64,000 nucleotides of DNA, from the NCBI GenBank assembly GCA_013359235.1, contig JABWCE010000012.1, positions 16,247-80,246 on the forward strand, read 5' to 3'. The translations under genes were made by a program, and so were the position numbers. Shown piece by piece: positions 46,167-55,964 of the stretch (its first letter is position 1; each line of letters opens with the position of its first letter). The notes under the pieces were generated by a model. That model saw only the letters and a list, made by a program, of their open reading frames with translations. It did no database searches and was not told where the DNA came from. The DNA is from Bacteroidota bacterium (GTDB lineage: Bacteria; Bacteroidota; Bacteroidia; NS11-12g; UBA9320).

Positions 46167-47597
46167 CTATTTCTTTACCTTTACATCAATTCTTTGTTTT
46201 GAATATTTGCCTCCCATGGTTTCAGGCTTTGTTTGAACATTGAATTTTGATTTTGGTAATCCGTAATTGTTTACAAGATATTCTATTACTACATTTGATT
46301 TTGATCTTGCACTTTGCTCTGATGATTTGTTCATGCCGTAATATCCAATAATATCAACAGTAACATCAGGACATTGCTGCATTTTTGAACCAATAAGGTA
46401 TAGAGAAGCATAAGCTTCGGGTCTAAATTCATTATCCTCGTCAACAAAAACTGAAGGTAAAACAATATCGCTACAATTGCAGCATGATGCTGAAGAAGCA
46501 GAAGATTTGCTAATATCAATTTTTCTTCCGTTTCTATCAACAAGACTACCAGTAGGAGTATTGGCTTCTAAATCTTTACAATCAGGCACACCGTCTGAGT
46601 CGCCATCGTACATTACTCCTTTTCCATCCACTTTATTGCAAGATGATAGAGGTTCGTCATCGCGATAATCAGGTATTCCATCCTGGTCAGAATCAATAGC
46701 TACACCATTTCCATAAACTTGTGCTCCTTTGGGAGTTCCGGGTTCAATATCAAATTTATCAGAAACACCATCTCCGTCAGCATCATTTATTTCGGTAGAT
46801 TTGTCCTCAATTATTTCATTTGTCGGGCTAATCCAGTCCATGTGTTGGGTATTTTCGGTTTTTCCAAGTTTATATCCTACATTAATTCCTATGTTTGAAT
46901 ATGAATCAAATGTGCGATTTGCATGACTGCTAAAGCTGAAAGCATCAAGCAAATCTTTTCTTGTATAATTGAATCTATATTCGATACCTAGATCAAGTTT
47001 TTCGTTTATTTTTTTAGTTAAACCAATACCAACCGGACCTCTTGCATTTACACCTTTGTATGTAAGAACTGTATCTTTGTTTTTGTTTTTAAATGGATTA
47101 AACATATCGTTGGGGTCTTTCCATGAACCTTTTGAATTGTTTCCCATCAAACCAAAACCCGCAAAAATGTAAAAATGCGTAGGTCGTGGTTTTCTTACAT
47201 AAGACATGTTTCCTAAAATCAAATGAAAAGTTGCATCCAGGTCCCAAAAAGTATTGCTAAATTCATACGAATCGCCCTTGGTTTTACTATCCCATGAGTT
47301 TCCAAAAAGGCTAAGCGAAACTTTATCGGCATTTCTCGAACCGCTCATTTTCCCAAAGTTGCCCGAAAATTTGAACCCTATTGATGGTGAAATTGAATAT
47401 TTCATAAACAAACCTCCTGAAAATCCCATTTTTGTTTGGTCGGCATCACCATGAAATACGGTTGGTCCTACTGATAAACCTACTGTGGTTCTTTTTACAG
47501 GTTGATATGCATCATAGTATTGTGGCTGTTTTTGAGCAAATACTGAAAATGTACTAATAAGTAAAATAAAGCAAAATGAAGTATATTTTTTTAACAT
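46167..47597 (-). CDS. OmpA-family outer-membrane protein with thrombospondin type 3 repeats (paralogue 2)
   Basis: This 476-aa protein has the same layout as its neighbour: barrel, Asp-rich repeats (NDADGDGVSDKFDIEPGTP), CCNC linker and OmpA-like end. The C-terminal domain is more divergent: the GHTD motif reads GYYGMNK and the usual Leu-Ser-x-x-Arg-Ala helix is altered, so peptidoglycan binding may be lost. The two genes are 196 bp apart, each with a weak TTAATTTG -7 element. Confidence 0.88.
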   Translation of the reverse strand: MLKKYTSFCFILLISTFSVFAQKQPQYYDAYQPVKRTTVGLSVGPTVFHGDADQTKMGFSGGLFMKYSISPSIGFKFSGNFGKMSGSRNADKVSLSLFGNSWDSKTKGDSYEFSNTFWDLDATFHLILGNMSYVRKPRPTHFYIFAGFGLMGNNSKGSWKDPNDMFNPFKNKNKDTVLTYKGVNARGPVGIGLTKKINEKLDLGIEYRFNYTRKDLLDAFSFSSHANRTFDSYSNIGINVGYKLGKTENTQHMDWISPTNEIIEDKSTEINDADGDGVSDKFDIEPGTPKGAQVYGNGVAIDSDQDGIPDYRDDEPLSSCNKVDGKGVMYDGDSDGVPDCKDLEANTPTGSLVDRNGRKIDISKSSASSASCCNCSDIVLPSVFVDEDNEFRPEAYASLYLIGSKMQQCPDVTVDIIGYYGMNKSSEQSARSKSNVVIEYLVNNYGLPKSKFNVQTKPETMGGKYSKQRIDVKVKK

Positions 47598-47648
47598 AAC
47601 TAATTGAATTTAGCTACAAATTAAGGTTTAATTATTTAATAATAAAAA

Positions 47649-49220
47649 TTATATTGATAAAAAATACATACTGGTTGAAATCTTATTGAAATCTAATAGA
47701 TTAATTTCCTCAAATAGTTCAGGATATTCTATTGCAAAATCATTTCTTTCTTGTTTTGAAGAAAAAAATCTTTCTTTTATTTTTTTTAATTTGTTATTTG
47801 AAGAGACGGATTTTAAAATATTTTCATCATTTTGAATTAAATTTTTAATTTTAGAAATTGCACTTTCTAAACCCTTGATATTTTGTTCAATTTTAGCTTT
47901 TTCATAACCCAAATCTGTCATTTTTGATTTTATGATTTCAATTTTTTTATAAATATTTTTTATTTCTTCTTCTAATTCCAGTGTAGAATTATAAATTTCT
48001 TTTGAGCAAATTTTTGATAATTCGTTAATATTTTTTAACATATCTTCAGGTTCAAGTTTCAGTTTATTTATATCTGAGTATGTTTTTTCACTTAATATTA
48101 TTGCCGAATCTCTTAGAAACAGTACCGGGTATGGCAATTTCATTTTTTCAAAAGTACTTTTTAACAATAACCAATAATCTATTTCGGTGCTTCCGGCTAA
48201 ATATACCAAATTGGGTAAAATGGTTTCTTGATAAATTGCTCTTGAAAGCACGTTAGGGCTAAGTTTTTCGGGAGTTTTAATTATTTCACTTAATGTTAAT
48301 TTTTTTTCACCATCTATTTCAAAAGCATCTTCTTGATTTTCTTTTATTTTAAGGCGTTTGCAGTTTTCGAGCCAAAAATAATTTGTTTTTTGTGGATTTA
48401 ATACTGGTTTGTAGCCATTTTTTTTTAAAGTTTCATGTTGCAATTTGGCATTTGTGAAAATTATATCATTAGTAATTTCTTTTTCAAATGAATCTAAAGC
48501 TATTTTCTTAAATTCAGTATCATCGGGGTTTATTATAATTAAACCGTTTGTTTCAAAAATTTCATGTAAAATTGCTCTTGTTGCTTCAGCCAGTGTTTTT
48601 TCGGGTGTATAATGTTTTCTAAGCATTGAAAACATTTGTTTATTATGCAGATTTTTATCGGCTCTTTCTTCAATTGTAGAAATTAATTCGGGTAATCCTT
48701 TACACAAAATTCTTCCAACAGCATCACCTTGTTTGCTATCCCAAAAATACTCTTTACCATAAAGTTTTACTTTTCTGATTTCTTCAAAATCGTGATCTTC
48801 GGTAGCCATCCAAAACACAGGCACTGCTTGAGTTTTTGAATATTTATTGTTAAAATTTACGGTTAATGAAAGCAAAGATTTTATCTTGTATAAAAAAAAC
48901 AATGGTCCCAAAAAAATATGAATTTGTTGCCCACTTGTAAATGTAAAGGTTTTGCTTTTTTCTAATAATTTAATGTTTTTATAAACCTGTGAATTAGGGT
49001 TTAAATTTATTTTATGATTTTCATATTGTCTTAGAAGAATTTCTACAAGTTTTATCCTTTGTTTTTTTGAAAATTTTCTATTTAAGCTATTTTCATAAAC
49101 TAATTCTAATGTAGGTTTTGGAGGAAAAATATTCTGGTTGTTTACGCCCAAAAGATAATCTTTTGTGGTTTTGCTCAAATAGTCAGTAGCACAAATATCA
49201 ATTGATTTGATGATTTTCAT
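47649..49220 (-). CDS. bshC: bacillithiol biosynthesis cysteine-adding enzyme BshC
   Basis: This 523-aa protein has the family motifs FTFTSGQQIHIFLGPLFFLY and PVFWMATEDHDFEEI (HxGH-like nucleotide site region). A long coiled coil lies near residues 405-470. It performs the last step, adding Cys to GlcN-malate. It overlaps rimO by ATGA. bshA is about 28 kb away, so the pathway genes are dispersed. Confidence 0.95.
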   Translation of the reverse strand: MKIIKSIDICATDYLSKTTKDYLLGVNNQNIFPPKPTLELVYENSLNRKFSKKQRIKLVEILLRQYENHKINLNPNSQVYKNIKLLEKSKTFTFTSGQQIHIFLGPLFFLYKIKSLLSLTVNFNNKYSKTQAVPVFWMATEDHDFEEIRKVKLYGKEYFWDSKQGDAVGRILCKGLPELISTIEERADKNLHNKQMFSMLRKHYTPEKTLAEATRAILHEIFETNGLIIINPDDTEFKKIALDSFEKEITNDIIFTNAKLQHETLKKNGYKPVLNPQKTNYFWLENCKRLKIKENQEDAFEIDGEKKLTLSEIIKTPEKLSPNVLSRAIYQETILPNLVYLAGSTEIDYWLLLKSTFEKMKLPYPVLFLRDSAIILSEKTYSDINKLKLEPEDMLKNINELSKICSKEIYNSTLELEEEIKNIYKKIEIIKSKMTDLGYEKAKIEQNIKGLESAISKIKNLIQNDENILKSVSSNNKLKKIKERFFSSKQERNDFAIEYPELFEEINLLDFNKISTSMYFLSI

Positions 49221-50530
49221 TTTACAATATTGCCATATAAATCAAAAAAATCAGCCTTTGTAATTTTTACTTTTGCAAAATCGCCTATTCTGGCGTAATT
49301 GTTTTTTGTTGGCACAAGCACTTCGTTATCAACCTCTGGCGAATCGGCTTCTGTTCTTCCAATAAAATAATCTCCATCAATTCTGTCAAAAAGAACTTTA
49401 AAAGTTTTACCTTCTTTTTTAATATTTTCGGTTAAAGAAATATTTTGCTGAACATTCATCAATTCTTCGGCTCTCTTAGTTTTTAGTTTTTGAGAAACAT
49501 CGTCTTTCAATCCGAAAGCATGTGTGTTTTCTTCATGTGAATATGTAAAAACACCAAGTCGCGAAAATTTTGATTTTTCAACAAATTCAACCAATTCTTC
49601 AAAATCTCTATCTTTTTCACCGGGATGGCCTACGAGCATGGTAGTACGTAATGTTATTTCGGGAATTTTTTGCCTTATTTTATCAATAAGTTCTTCAATT
49701 GCTCTTTTGCTAATACCACGTCTCATAGCTTTTAACATGTCATCAGAAATGTGTTGAAGCGGAATATCAAGGTATTTGCAAATTTTTTCGTTTTCTTTCA
49801 TTACATTTAATACATCAAGTGGAAAGTGAGATGGATATGAATAGTGTAACCTAATCCACTCCAATTGTTCAATTTCTGCAAGTTTTGAAAGTAATTGTGC
49901 AATTTGTTTTTTCCCTGTCAAATCGGTTCCGTAATATGTTGTGTCTTGTGCAATTAAAATTAATTCTTTTACACCGTTTTTAGCGAGATGTTTGGCTTCT
50001 TTTATAATCAAATCTTCGGGTTTTGATTTATATTTTCCTCTCATAAGTGGTATAGCACAAAATGAGCAGGGATGATTGCATCCTTCAGCAATTTTTAAAT
50101 ATGCGAAATGTGATGGTGTACTTATAAATCTTTCACCTAAAAGTTCGTGTTTGTAGTCTGCACCTAATTTATTTAACAACGAAGGGAGTTCAAAAGTTCC
50201 AAACCATGAATCTACTTCGGGTATTTCTTTTGTGAGTTCATCTTTATAACGCTGCGATAAACAGCCGGTAACATATAATTTTTCAATATCACCTTTTTTT
50301 TTGAGTTTACTGTAATGTAAAATAGTATTTATACTTTCTTGCTTTGCACTTTCGATAAATCCACATGTATTTATAACAATAATGTTGTTATTATTATCAT
50401 GATTTTCGTGTGAAGCATTAATTTTATTTGCTCTAAGCTGGCTTAACAAAACTTCTGAATCTACAACATTTTTTGAACAGCCGAGAGTTATAATATTTAT
50501 TTTGTTTTTAAATATTGTTTTGGTTTTCAA
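49217..50530 (-). CDS. rimO: ribosomal protein uS12 methylthiotransferase RimO
   Basis: This 437-aa radical SAM enzyme has an N-terminal MTTase domain with Cys in TLGCSKN and INTCGF. The radical SAM cluster motif is CNHPCSFC near residue 151. A C-terminal TRAM domain completes it. It methylthiolates Asp of S12. The start is TTG at 50530. It lies 6 bp after ftsY. Confidence 0.95.
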   Translation of the reverse strand: MKTKTIFKNKINIITLGCSKNVVDSEVLLSQLRANKINASHENHDNNNNIIVINTCGFIESAKQESINTILHYSKLKKKGDIEKLYVTGCLSQRYKDELTKEIPEVDSWFGTFELPSLLNKLGADYKHELLGERFISTPSHFAYLKIAEGCNHPCSFCAIPLMRGKYKSKPEDLIIKEAKHLAKNGVKELILIAQDTTYYGTDLTGKKQIAQLLSKLAEIEQLEWIRLHYSYPSHFPLDVLNVMKENEKICKYLDIPLQHISDDMLKAMRRGISKRAIEELIDKIRQKIPEITLRTTMLVGHPGEKDRDFEELVEFVEKSKFSRLGVFTYSHEENTHAFGLKDDVSQKLKTKRAEELMNVQQNISLTENIKKEGKTFKVLFDRIDGDYFIGRTEADSPEVDNEVLVPTKNNYARIGDFAKVKITKADFFDLYGNIVK

Positions 50531-50536
50531 TTTTAA

Positions 50537-51487
50537 TTACTCAAATATTGATTCAACATAAGCAGCAGGGTCAAAAACCATCAAATCGCTTAGCGATTCG
50601 CCAACTCCTATATATTTTACAGGTATTTTGAATTGGTCTGAAATGCCTATTACTACACCTCCCTTTGCTGTGCCATCTAATTTTGTAACAGCTAAGGCAT
50701 TTACATCTGTTGCTGCTGTAAACTGTTTGGCTTGCTCAAAGGCATTTTGACCAGTTGTGCCATCTAATACCAATAAAATTTCATTTGGCAAATCGTCTCT
50801 TAGTTTTTGAATAACTCTTTTAATTTTTGACAGTTCATTCATCAAGTTTATTTTATTGTGTAAACGCCCGGCAGTATCAATAATTACAATGTCTGCATTA
50901 ATTTCAATACCGTGTTTTACTGCTTCAAAAGCTACTGCTGCGGGATCGGTATTCATGCCTTTCGTAATAAAATCTACCCCGGCTCTTTCGCTCCATATTT
51001 TTAACTGGTCAACTGCTGCTGCTCTAAAAGTATCAGCAGCTCCCAAAACTACTTTTAAACCTTCTGATTTAAATTTTGTTGCAAGTTTGCCAATTGTAGT
51101 GGTTTTGCCAACTCCATTTACTCCCACTACCATTATCACATAAGGCTTTTTATTTGCATAATTGTAAATTTTTTCGTTGTGCAACTGGAGTAATTGTGTG
51201 ATTTCTTCCTTTAATATTCTGTTCAAATCTTCAACTCCGTTGTATTTTTCTTTTTGTACTCTGTTTTCAAATCTTTTAATGATGTTTAAAGTAGTTTCTA
51301 TTCCAACATCAGCAGAAATGAGGGTTTCTTCAAGGTCGTCAAGAAAATCATCATCAATGGTTGTTCTACCAAAAAAAGCAGTTGAGAGCTTTGAAAGCAA
51401 GCTTTTTTTTGTCTTTTCCAAACCCTTATTCAGATTGCTTTTTTCTTCTTCTGTATTTGTTTTCTTAAAAAAATCAAAAATTCCCAT
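50537..51487 (-). CDS. ftsY: signal recognition particle receptor FtsY
   Basis: This 316-aa GTPase has a short N-terminal basic tail, N domain and G domain. Its motifs are GVNGVGKTTTIGKLA, DTAGRLHNK and TKLDGTAKGG. It docks SRP-ribosome complexes at the membrane. It lacks the long acidic A domain of E. coli FtsY. It is separated from the upstream DUF4295 gene by a terminator hairpin. Confidence 0.97.
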   Translation of the reverse strand: MGIFDFFKKTNTEEEKSNLNKGLEKTKKSLLSKLSTAFFGRTTIDDDFLDDLEETLISADVGIETTLNIIKRFENRVQKEKYNGVEDLNRILKEEITQLLQLHNEKIYNYANKKPYVIMVVGVNGVGKTTTIGKLATKFKSEGLKVVLGAADTFRAAAVDQLKIWSERAGVDFITKGMNTDPAAVAFEAVKHGIEINADIVIIDTAGRLHNKINLMNELSKIKRVIQKLRDDLPNEILLVLDGTTGQNAFEQAKQFTAATDVNALAVTKLDGTAKGGVVIGISDQFKIPVKYIGVGESLSDLMVFDPAAYVESIFE

Positions 51488-51519
51488 TTTAGAGTATTTT
51501 AAAAATATTTTTTGTTTAT

Positions 51520-51560
51520 AAAAAACAAAAGGCTTTCCTCTGTATTTTCAGGAAAGCCTT
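51520..51560 (-). terminator. terminator between the L28/L33/DUF4295 genes and ftsY
   Basis: AAGGCTTTCCT (51529-51539) and AGGAAAGCCTT (51550-51560) form a perfect 11-bp stem. On the minus strand T-rich sequence follows. Confidence 0.85.
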
Positions 51561-51582
51561 CTATCAATTTTCATTTATCCGA

Positions 51583-51732
51583 CTACTTAAAAGTTTCTTT
51601 TACCATTTCGGCAGTCATCATTTCTGTTTTAAATGTATAGGCTCCGGTTTGAGGATTTTTTACAGCTCTTATTACTTTTGCCCAATCTTTTCCGGTACTT
51701 GTTTTTAATGTTGCTACTACTTTCTTTGCCAT
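51583..51732 (-). CDS. DUF4295 small protein
   Basis: This 49-aa basic protein begins MAKKVVATLKTSTGKDWAKV and contains NPQTGAYTFK. It belongs to the Bacteroidota-specific DUF4295 family, almost always found with rpmB and rpmG and suspected to be ribosome-associated. ATG 51732 is 1 bp from the rpmG stop. It ends with TAG. Confidence 0.9.
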   Translation of the reverse strand: MAKKVVATLKTSTGKDWAKVIRAVKNPQTGAYTFKTEMMTAEMVKETFK

Positions 51733-51733
51733 A

Positions 51734-51916
51734 TTATTTAATTTCTTTATGAACAGTCATTTTATTTAATACCTTGTTGAATTTTTTTAATTCAAGTCTT
51801 TCGGTTGTATTTTTTTTGTTTTTTGTGGTAATATATCTTGAGGTACCTGGTTTCCCACTGTTTTTATGTTCTGTACACTCTAATATAACCTGTATTCTGT
51901 TTCCTTTTTTTGCCAT
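51734..51916 (-). CDS. rpmG: ribosomal protein bL33
   Basis: This 60-aa protein has [21 protein letters not shown] and [19 protein letters not shown]. The zinc CxxC pair is lost (only one Cys), so it is the Zn-independent form. It lies in a cluster with bL28 and DUF4295. Confidence 0.96.
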   Translation of the reverse strand: MAKKGNRIQVILECTEHKNSGKPGTSRYITTKNKKNTTERLELKKFNKVLNKMTVHKEIK

Positions 51917-51936
51917 TGCTTTAAAAAATTATTATT

Positions 51937-52170
51937 TTAGATTTTGCCTTTTGTGATTAAATTTTGCAAGCAAGCCGAAATTCCTTTTTTATTAATTGTT
52001 TTCAATGCGCTGGTAGATACTTTCAATGTAATCCATGCATCTTCTTCGGGTATATAAAATTTCTTGGTATGCAAGTTTGGGTAAAATCTTCTTTTAGTTT
52101 TTAAATTTGAAAATGATACGTTATTGCCCTTTATTGCTTTTTTTCCTGTTAAATCACAAACTCTTGACAT
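51937..52170 (-). CDS. rpmB: ribosomal protein bL28
   Basis: From ATG 52170 this is 77 aa: MSRVCDLTGKKAIKGNNVSF, then KRRFYPNLHTKKFYIPEE. A longer upstream frame (to 52197) would add residues not found in the family and is rejected. It lies 20 bp before rpmG. Confidence 0.96.
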   Translation of the reverse strand: MSRVCDLTGKKAIKGNNVSFSNLKTKRRFYPNLHTKKFYIPEEDAWITLKVSTSALKTINKKGISACLQNLITKGKI

Positions 52171-52246
52171 TTCTGCTAAATTTTTTTGGGACTGCAAAAG
52201 TGATATTTTTATTTAAATTTTACAAACCTATTTTAAAAAATATTTT

Positions 52247-52999
52247 TCAAAGGTCTCTTTCTTTTTTTATTTCATTGTATGCTTGTTGTATTTTTTTAAA
52301 TTTTTCTTCGGCAATTTTTACATCTGACGGGCTTTTTGAAGCATGTTTATCGGGGTGATACTGGCGTGCAAGTTTTCGATATGTTTTTTTTATTTCTTCA
52401 TCAGTTGAATTTTTATTGAGTCCAAGTTCATTATAATAATCTGCAGTGTTTTTGGGAGTTGAATAACTTCCACTGTAATTGCCTGAATATGTAAATCTTG
52501 ATTTTATCGATTCAAAATCCCACTGCGAAAGGTTTATTTTCAAAGCAATGTATTTTAGTGTATTCAGTTCGTTATTGCTTATGTTTCCATCAGCTTTTGC
52601 AATACCAAAAAGATAATGAATTAATTTTACTTTTTCTGTCTGAATCATCATTTGGTTTATTTTTATACAAGAAAAATCTACATTAAATTCAGAATTTAAT
52701 ATATCTCTCAGCTTTAGCATATCTGAGCGGGTTTTTTCTATTCCGAAATTTTGTTTGTAAAGTTTTTTTACAAAATCAAGTTCAGTGCGGGTTACGTTAC
52801 CATCTGCTTTCAAAACTGATGCAGTAAGTACAAGAAACGATTCGCTAAATTCATCACTTCTGTAGCTTCTGCCTGTATATGTTTGTTCTTCTACTTCAGA
52901 GTTGCTTTTGTCAAACATACTGCCAATTAAAAAACCTATTATAGCTCCGGGTATTCTAAATACTATGTACCCAATGATTGCACCAATAAATTTTATCAT
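52247..52999 (-). CDS. DjlA-like co-chaperone (TerB and DnaJ domains)
   Basis: This 250-aa protein has an N-terminal hydrophobic, Gly-rich segment ([22 protein letters not shown]). Two TerB-like helical modules follow (about 50-165), and a C-terminal J domain (about 185-250) carries the HPD motif in ARQYHPDKH. It is a membrane-anchored DnaK partner. Confidence 0.9.
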   Translation of the reverse strand: MIKFIGAIIGYIVFRIPGAIIGFLIGSMFDKSNSEVEEQTYTGRSYRSDEFSESFLVLTASVLKADGNVTRTELDFVKKLYKQNFGIEKTRSDMLKLRDILNSEFNVDFSCIKINQMMIQTEKVKLIHYLFGIAKADGNISNNELNTLKYIALKINLSQWDFESIKSRFTYSGNYSGSYSTPKNTADYYNELGLNKNSTDEEIKKTYRKLARQYHPDKHASKSPSDVKIAEEKFKKIQQAYNEIKKERDL

Positions 53000-53006
53000 T
53001 TTTTTA

Positions 53007-54014
53007 TTATTTAGCTAAAAAATCAGAGTATTTAAGCATTATTGTGTTAAAAACAATATCTTGTATAATCAAAACTCTATCATTGTTATTCAAAATTGCA
53101 TTAAATCTAACGGGGTCGTATGCAAGTTGATTTCCTTTGCTATCGTACAAACCATGCATTTTGGGGTATGATTTTCTTCTGTAAATTTTAAGAGTTGTTT
53201 TAATGTTTTTATAATCTGTTATAATAATTTGGCAATAAGGCAAGGCAAGAGCCAAGCTATCTCTTTTATTTTTATCAAAAAGGGCAAAACCTTCGCAATA
53301 TATGTTTTGAAATTTTTCGAAATATTGTTTCACTGTAGGGTAATTTATATTACCTAAAGCTGCTTTTTGTGAAGCATAAATATCAAAATCTCCATTTTTG
53401 TTTTTTCTGATAATTTCAAAATTTTCGATAGTGTTTTCGGGGTAATTCACCAAAACACTTTTAATTTCTTCGGGTTTGTAATTAAATATAATTTTGTCTA
53501 TCCATTCTTTTTCAATTACCGGAAAACGTGTACTCAAAAAACCATCGAAACCTGGAATATGTGTTATGTATGGGTCTTTGCTTCCTGTTTTGTACATGTA
53601 TGTACCACTCATGTCATTTGTTGGCTGCCCAACATAAAATTCGTTGATTTTTTCCCCTTTTGTATAAATTTCAACTTTTGTTGAAAGCGTAGCCATAGCC
53701 GAAATTACATTTAATCTGGCATTTGCCGGTACCGGTCCTTTTACTCTTACTTTTTTTAAGGTTTCAAAAAGCAAAAGTTCAATTGCAGGGTAGTAGGCAT
53801 CGTATTTTCTATTTACTTTCCAGTTTTTATTTATTTTTTCAAGTGTAATTTTTCCTTCTGTTTTGTTTGAAATTATTATTTTATCAATTTCTTCTGGGTT
53901 TTCAATTGCAAACATTTTGTTTACAGATGGTTTCTCTCTTTTTTTTATAAAAAATACCAATACAGTAATTGACAGTAAAACGAGGATTATAATGTTTAAA
54001 TACTTTTTTTTCAT
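53007..54014 (-). CDS. DUF4340 domain-containing membrane-anchored protein
   Basis: From ATG 54014 this is a 335-aa protein with one N-terminal membrane helix ([19 protein letters not shown]). A DUF4340 domain follows, including [20 protein letters not shown]. Such proteins often accompany ABC-type gliding or export complexes (GldG-like), but none is seen here. It lies 11 bp after DUF2911. Confidence 0.8.
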   Translation of the reverse strand: MKKKYLNIIILVLLSITVLVFFIKKREKPSVNKMFAIENPEEIDKIIISNKTEGKITLEKINKNWKVNRKYDAYYPAIELLLFETLKKVRVKGPVPANARLNVISAMATLSTKVEIYTKGEKINEFYVGQPTNDMSGTYMYKTGSKDPYITHIPGFDGFLSTRFPVIEKEWIDKIIFNYKPEEIKSVLVNYPENTIENFEIIRKNKNGDFDIYASQKAALGNINYPTVKQYFEKFQNIYCEGFALFDKNKRDSLALALPYCQIIITDYKNIKTTLKIYRRKSYPKMHGLYDSKGNQLAYDPVRFNAILNNNDRVLIIQDIVFNTIMLKYSDFLAK

Positions 54015-54031
54015 TAACAAATTTCTCGCAA

Positions 54032-54898
54032 CTATCTTTTAATAAGTTTCCATTCTGAAATAGATTTTTCGTTGAGTTTTACATACTCGTCATTGCCCTG
54101 TTCTTGGGCTAAATTTTTAGATTTTTCGGCAATTGCAATTGCTTCTTCTATTTTTCCGAGCTTAGCAAGTATTAATGATTTTTGCCTTAAAATCCAAAAT
54201 TTTTCATTGTTTTCCAATGCTTTGTCAATCCATTCAAGGGCTTTATTTAAATCTTTTCCGTTTTCAAGATAATAAACTGCCGCCTGATAATATGTAGCTT
54301 GCGAAACCCCTTTCATTTTATCATCAATTTCAGCCATAACTTTTTTATCAACTTCGGTTGATATTTTAAATTTTACCAAAGTGTAATCCCATTTAATTTC
54401 AAGATTACAAGCATCGGTTGATATATTAGAAAGTTCAATAGCCATAGTTTCAATTTTATGATTTAGCTGAATGGGTTTTACTTTAAATCTCATAAAATCA
54501 TCAGATTCTTTGTAATCTTTGCCTACACCCCAATATGTTGTAATGTTATGCAAAATTATTGTCCACTCATCTTTGTCGGGTATTGTATATAATGTATATT
54601 CGCCAGCGGGTACTTCTTTTCCTTCAATTATCACATCATCTTTAAATTTAATTTTTGTGGAGGCATTTGCACCGGTTCTCCAGATTTTTCCGAAAGGTAC
54701 AAGTTTACCAAAAATTTTCCTACCTTTTACGCTTGGTCTGCAATAATCAATCGTTATTTCATTAAACCCTACTTCCTGAGTTATTACACAATGGGGGCTT
54801 AATCTTGGAGTTGCAATTTGTGCATTTGAAAGTTTGCAAAATGCAGTTGAATTTATCAAAGAAATTATTAAAATGAGTGATTTTTTCATTGTTTTCAT
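54032..54898 (-). CDS. DUF2911 domain-containing exported protein with TPR-like tail
   Basis: This 288-aa protein has a signal peptide. The DUF2911 domain (about 30-180) has ITIDYCRPSVKGRKIFG and GKIWRTGANASTKIKFKDDV. Two TPR-like helices follow at the end. Function unknown, common in Bacteroidota. A second ATG three codons in is an equally good start. Confidence 0.88.
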   Translation of the reverse strand: MKTMKKSLILIISLINSTAFCKLSNAQIATPRLSPHCVITQEVGFNEITIDYCRPSVKGRKIFGKLVPFGKIWRTGANASTKIKFKDDVIIEGKEVPAGEYTLYTIPDKDEWTIILHNITTYWGVGKDYKESDDFMRFKVKPIQLNHKIETMAIELSNISTDACNLEIKWDYTLVKFKISTEVDKKVMAEIDDKMKGVSQATYYQAAVYYLENGKDLNKALEWIDKALENNEKFWILRQKSLILAKLGKIEEAIAIAEKSKNLAQEQGNDEYVKLNEKSISEWKLIKR

Positions 54899-55063
54899 AC
54901 TCTTTTAAAAAAATGCAAATTTATAGGTAATCATACGATTTTGAGTGCTATTGGAGGAATTTTTGTATCCATTCAAAGAATAACAATGTCCATTTATAAA
55001 ATGTTTAAATTTAAAATTCAAAGTCAGATAATTTGTATAAAATTTAAAAAATATAAATTGATG

Positions 55064-55071
55064 TAATTTTG
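55064..55071 (+). promoter_or_regulatory. -7 element upstream of the EamA transporter
   Basis: TAATTTTG ends 5 nt before the CTG at 55077, the first plausible codon of the transporter. Confidence 0.5.
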
Positions 55072-55076
55072 AAAAT

Positions 55077-55964
55077 CTGAAAAATAGAAATTTATTAGTT
55101 CATTTATCCCTATTTACAGTAGCTCTGCTGTATGGAGCAACATTTACAATTGCTAAAGAAATAATGCCGCAATGGCTAAAACCCGAAGCCTTTGTAGCAT
55201 TGAGAATTATTGTTTCGGCACTTATTTTTTTATTCATAAATGTTTTTTTTATCAAACAAAAAATTACTGATTATAATGATTTAAAACTTCTGTTTGTATG
55301 TACTCTTTTCGGTACATTATTCAATATGTTGTTATTTTTCAGAGGTTTGAGCTATACTCATCGCATAAACGGTGCTGTTCTTATGATGTTTACGCCTGTT
55401 TTTACAGCTATAATTTCGGCATTTATTTTAAAAGAAAATTTTGGTTTTAGAAGAATTTCGGGGCTTATTTTGGCTACTTTTGGTGGTATATTTTTTATAG
55501 GAGGGATAAATTTAACTTTTAACAAGCAAACAGTTACTGGCGATATAATGGTTACACTAAATGCCATACTTTATTCAATTTACCTCGTTAAAGTTAAACT
55601 TTTGATGCAAAAATACAATCCACTTAGTGTTTCGGCTTATATGTTTCTAATAGGAGGCGTGCTTGTTTTGCCTTTTGGACTTAATCAAATTATTACAACA
55701 GAATTTAATGGTTTTACAACTGGTATCTGGCTCGGAATTGCATTTGTAATAGTGGGTACAACATTTTTGACATATTTGTTAAACGCCTGGGCATTAAAGC
55801 ATACAAGTCCATCGTTGGTTGGGTCATACATTTATTTACAACCCGTTTTGGCAACAATAATTGCTGTTTTAGCACAAAAAGAAACTCTTAAGCTCGAAAA
55901 GATTATTTTTGCACTTCTAATATTTGCGGGAGTGTATTTAGTAAATAAATCAAAAAAAATATAA
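55077..55964 (+). CDS. EamA/DMT-family transporter, non-standard start
   Basis: The first membrane helix of the family is encoded upstream of the first ATG (55164): codons from 55077 read LKNRNLLVHLSLFTVALLYG then ATFTIAKEIMPQ. No ATG, GTG or TTG occurs between an in-frame TGA (55059-55061) and that ATG; a CTG at 55077 is the only candidate. From there it has 295 residues and 10 helices, the normal size. Starting at 55164 would remove helix 1 and probably inactivate it. The promoter position supports CTG 55077 as a leaderless start; a sequencing error is the alternative. The substrate is unknown. Confidence 0.75.
   Translation: MKNRNLLVHLSLFTVALLYGATFTIAKEIMPQWLKPEAFVALRIIVSALIFLFINVFFIKQKITDYNDLKLLFVCTLFGTLFNMLLFFRGLSYTHRINGAVLMMFTPVFTAIISAFILKENFGFRRISGLILATFGGIFFIGGINLTFNKQTVTGDIMVTLNAILYSIYLVKVKLLMQKYNPLSVSAYMFLIGGVLVLPFGLNQIITTEFNGFTTGIWLGIAFVIVGTTFLTYLLNAWALKHTSPSLVGSYIYLQPVLATIIAVLAQKETLKLEKIIFALLIFAGVYLVNKSKKI

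Noticed and set aside
46477..47454. Several plus-strand frames inside the second OmpA-family gene
   Set aside because: They mirror the Asp/Ser-rich coding of the opposite strand; no promoter or signal is seen.
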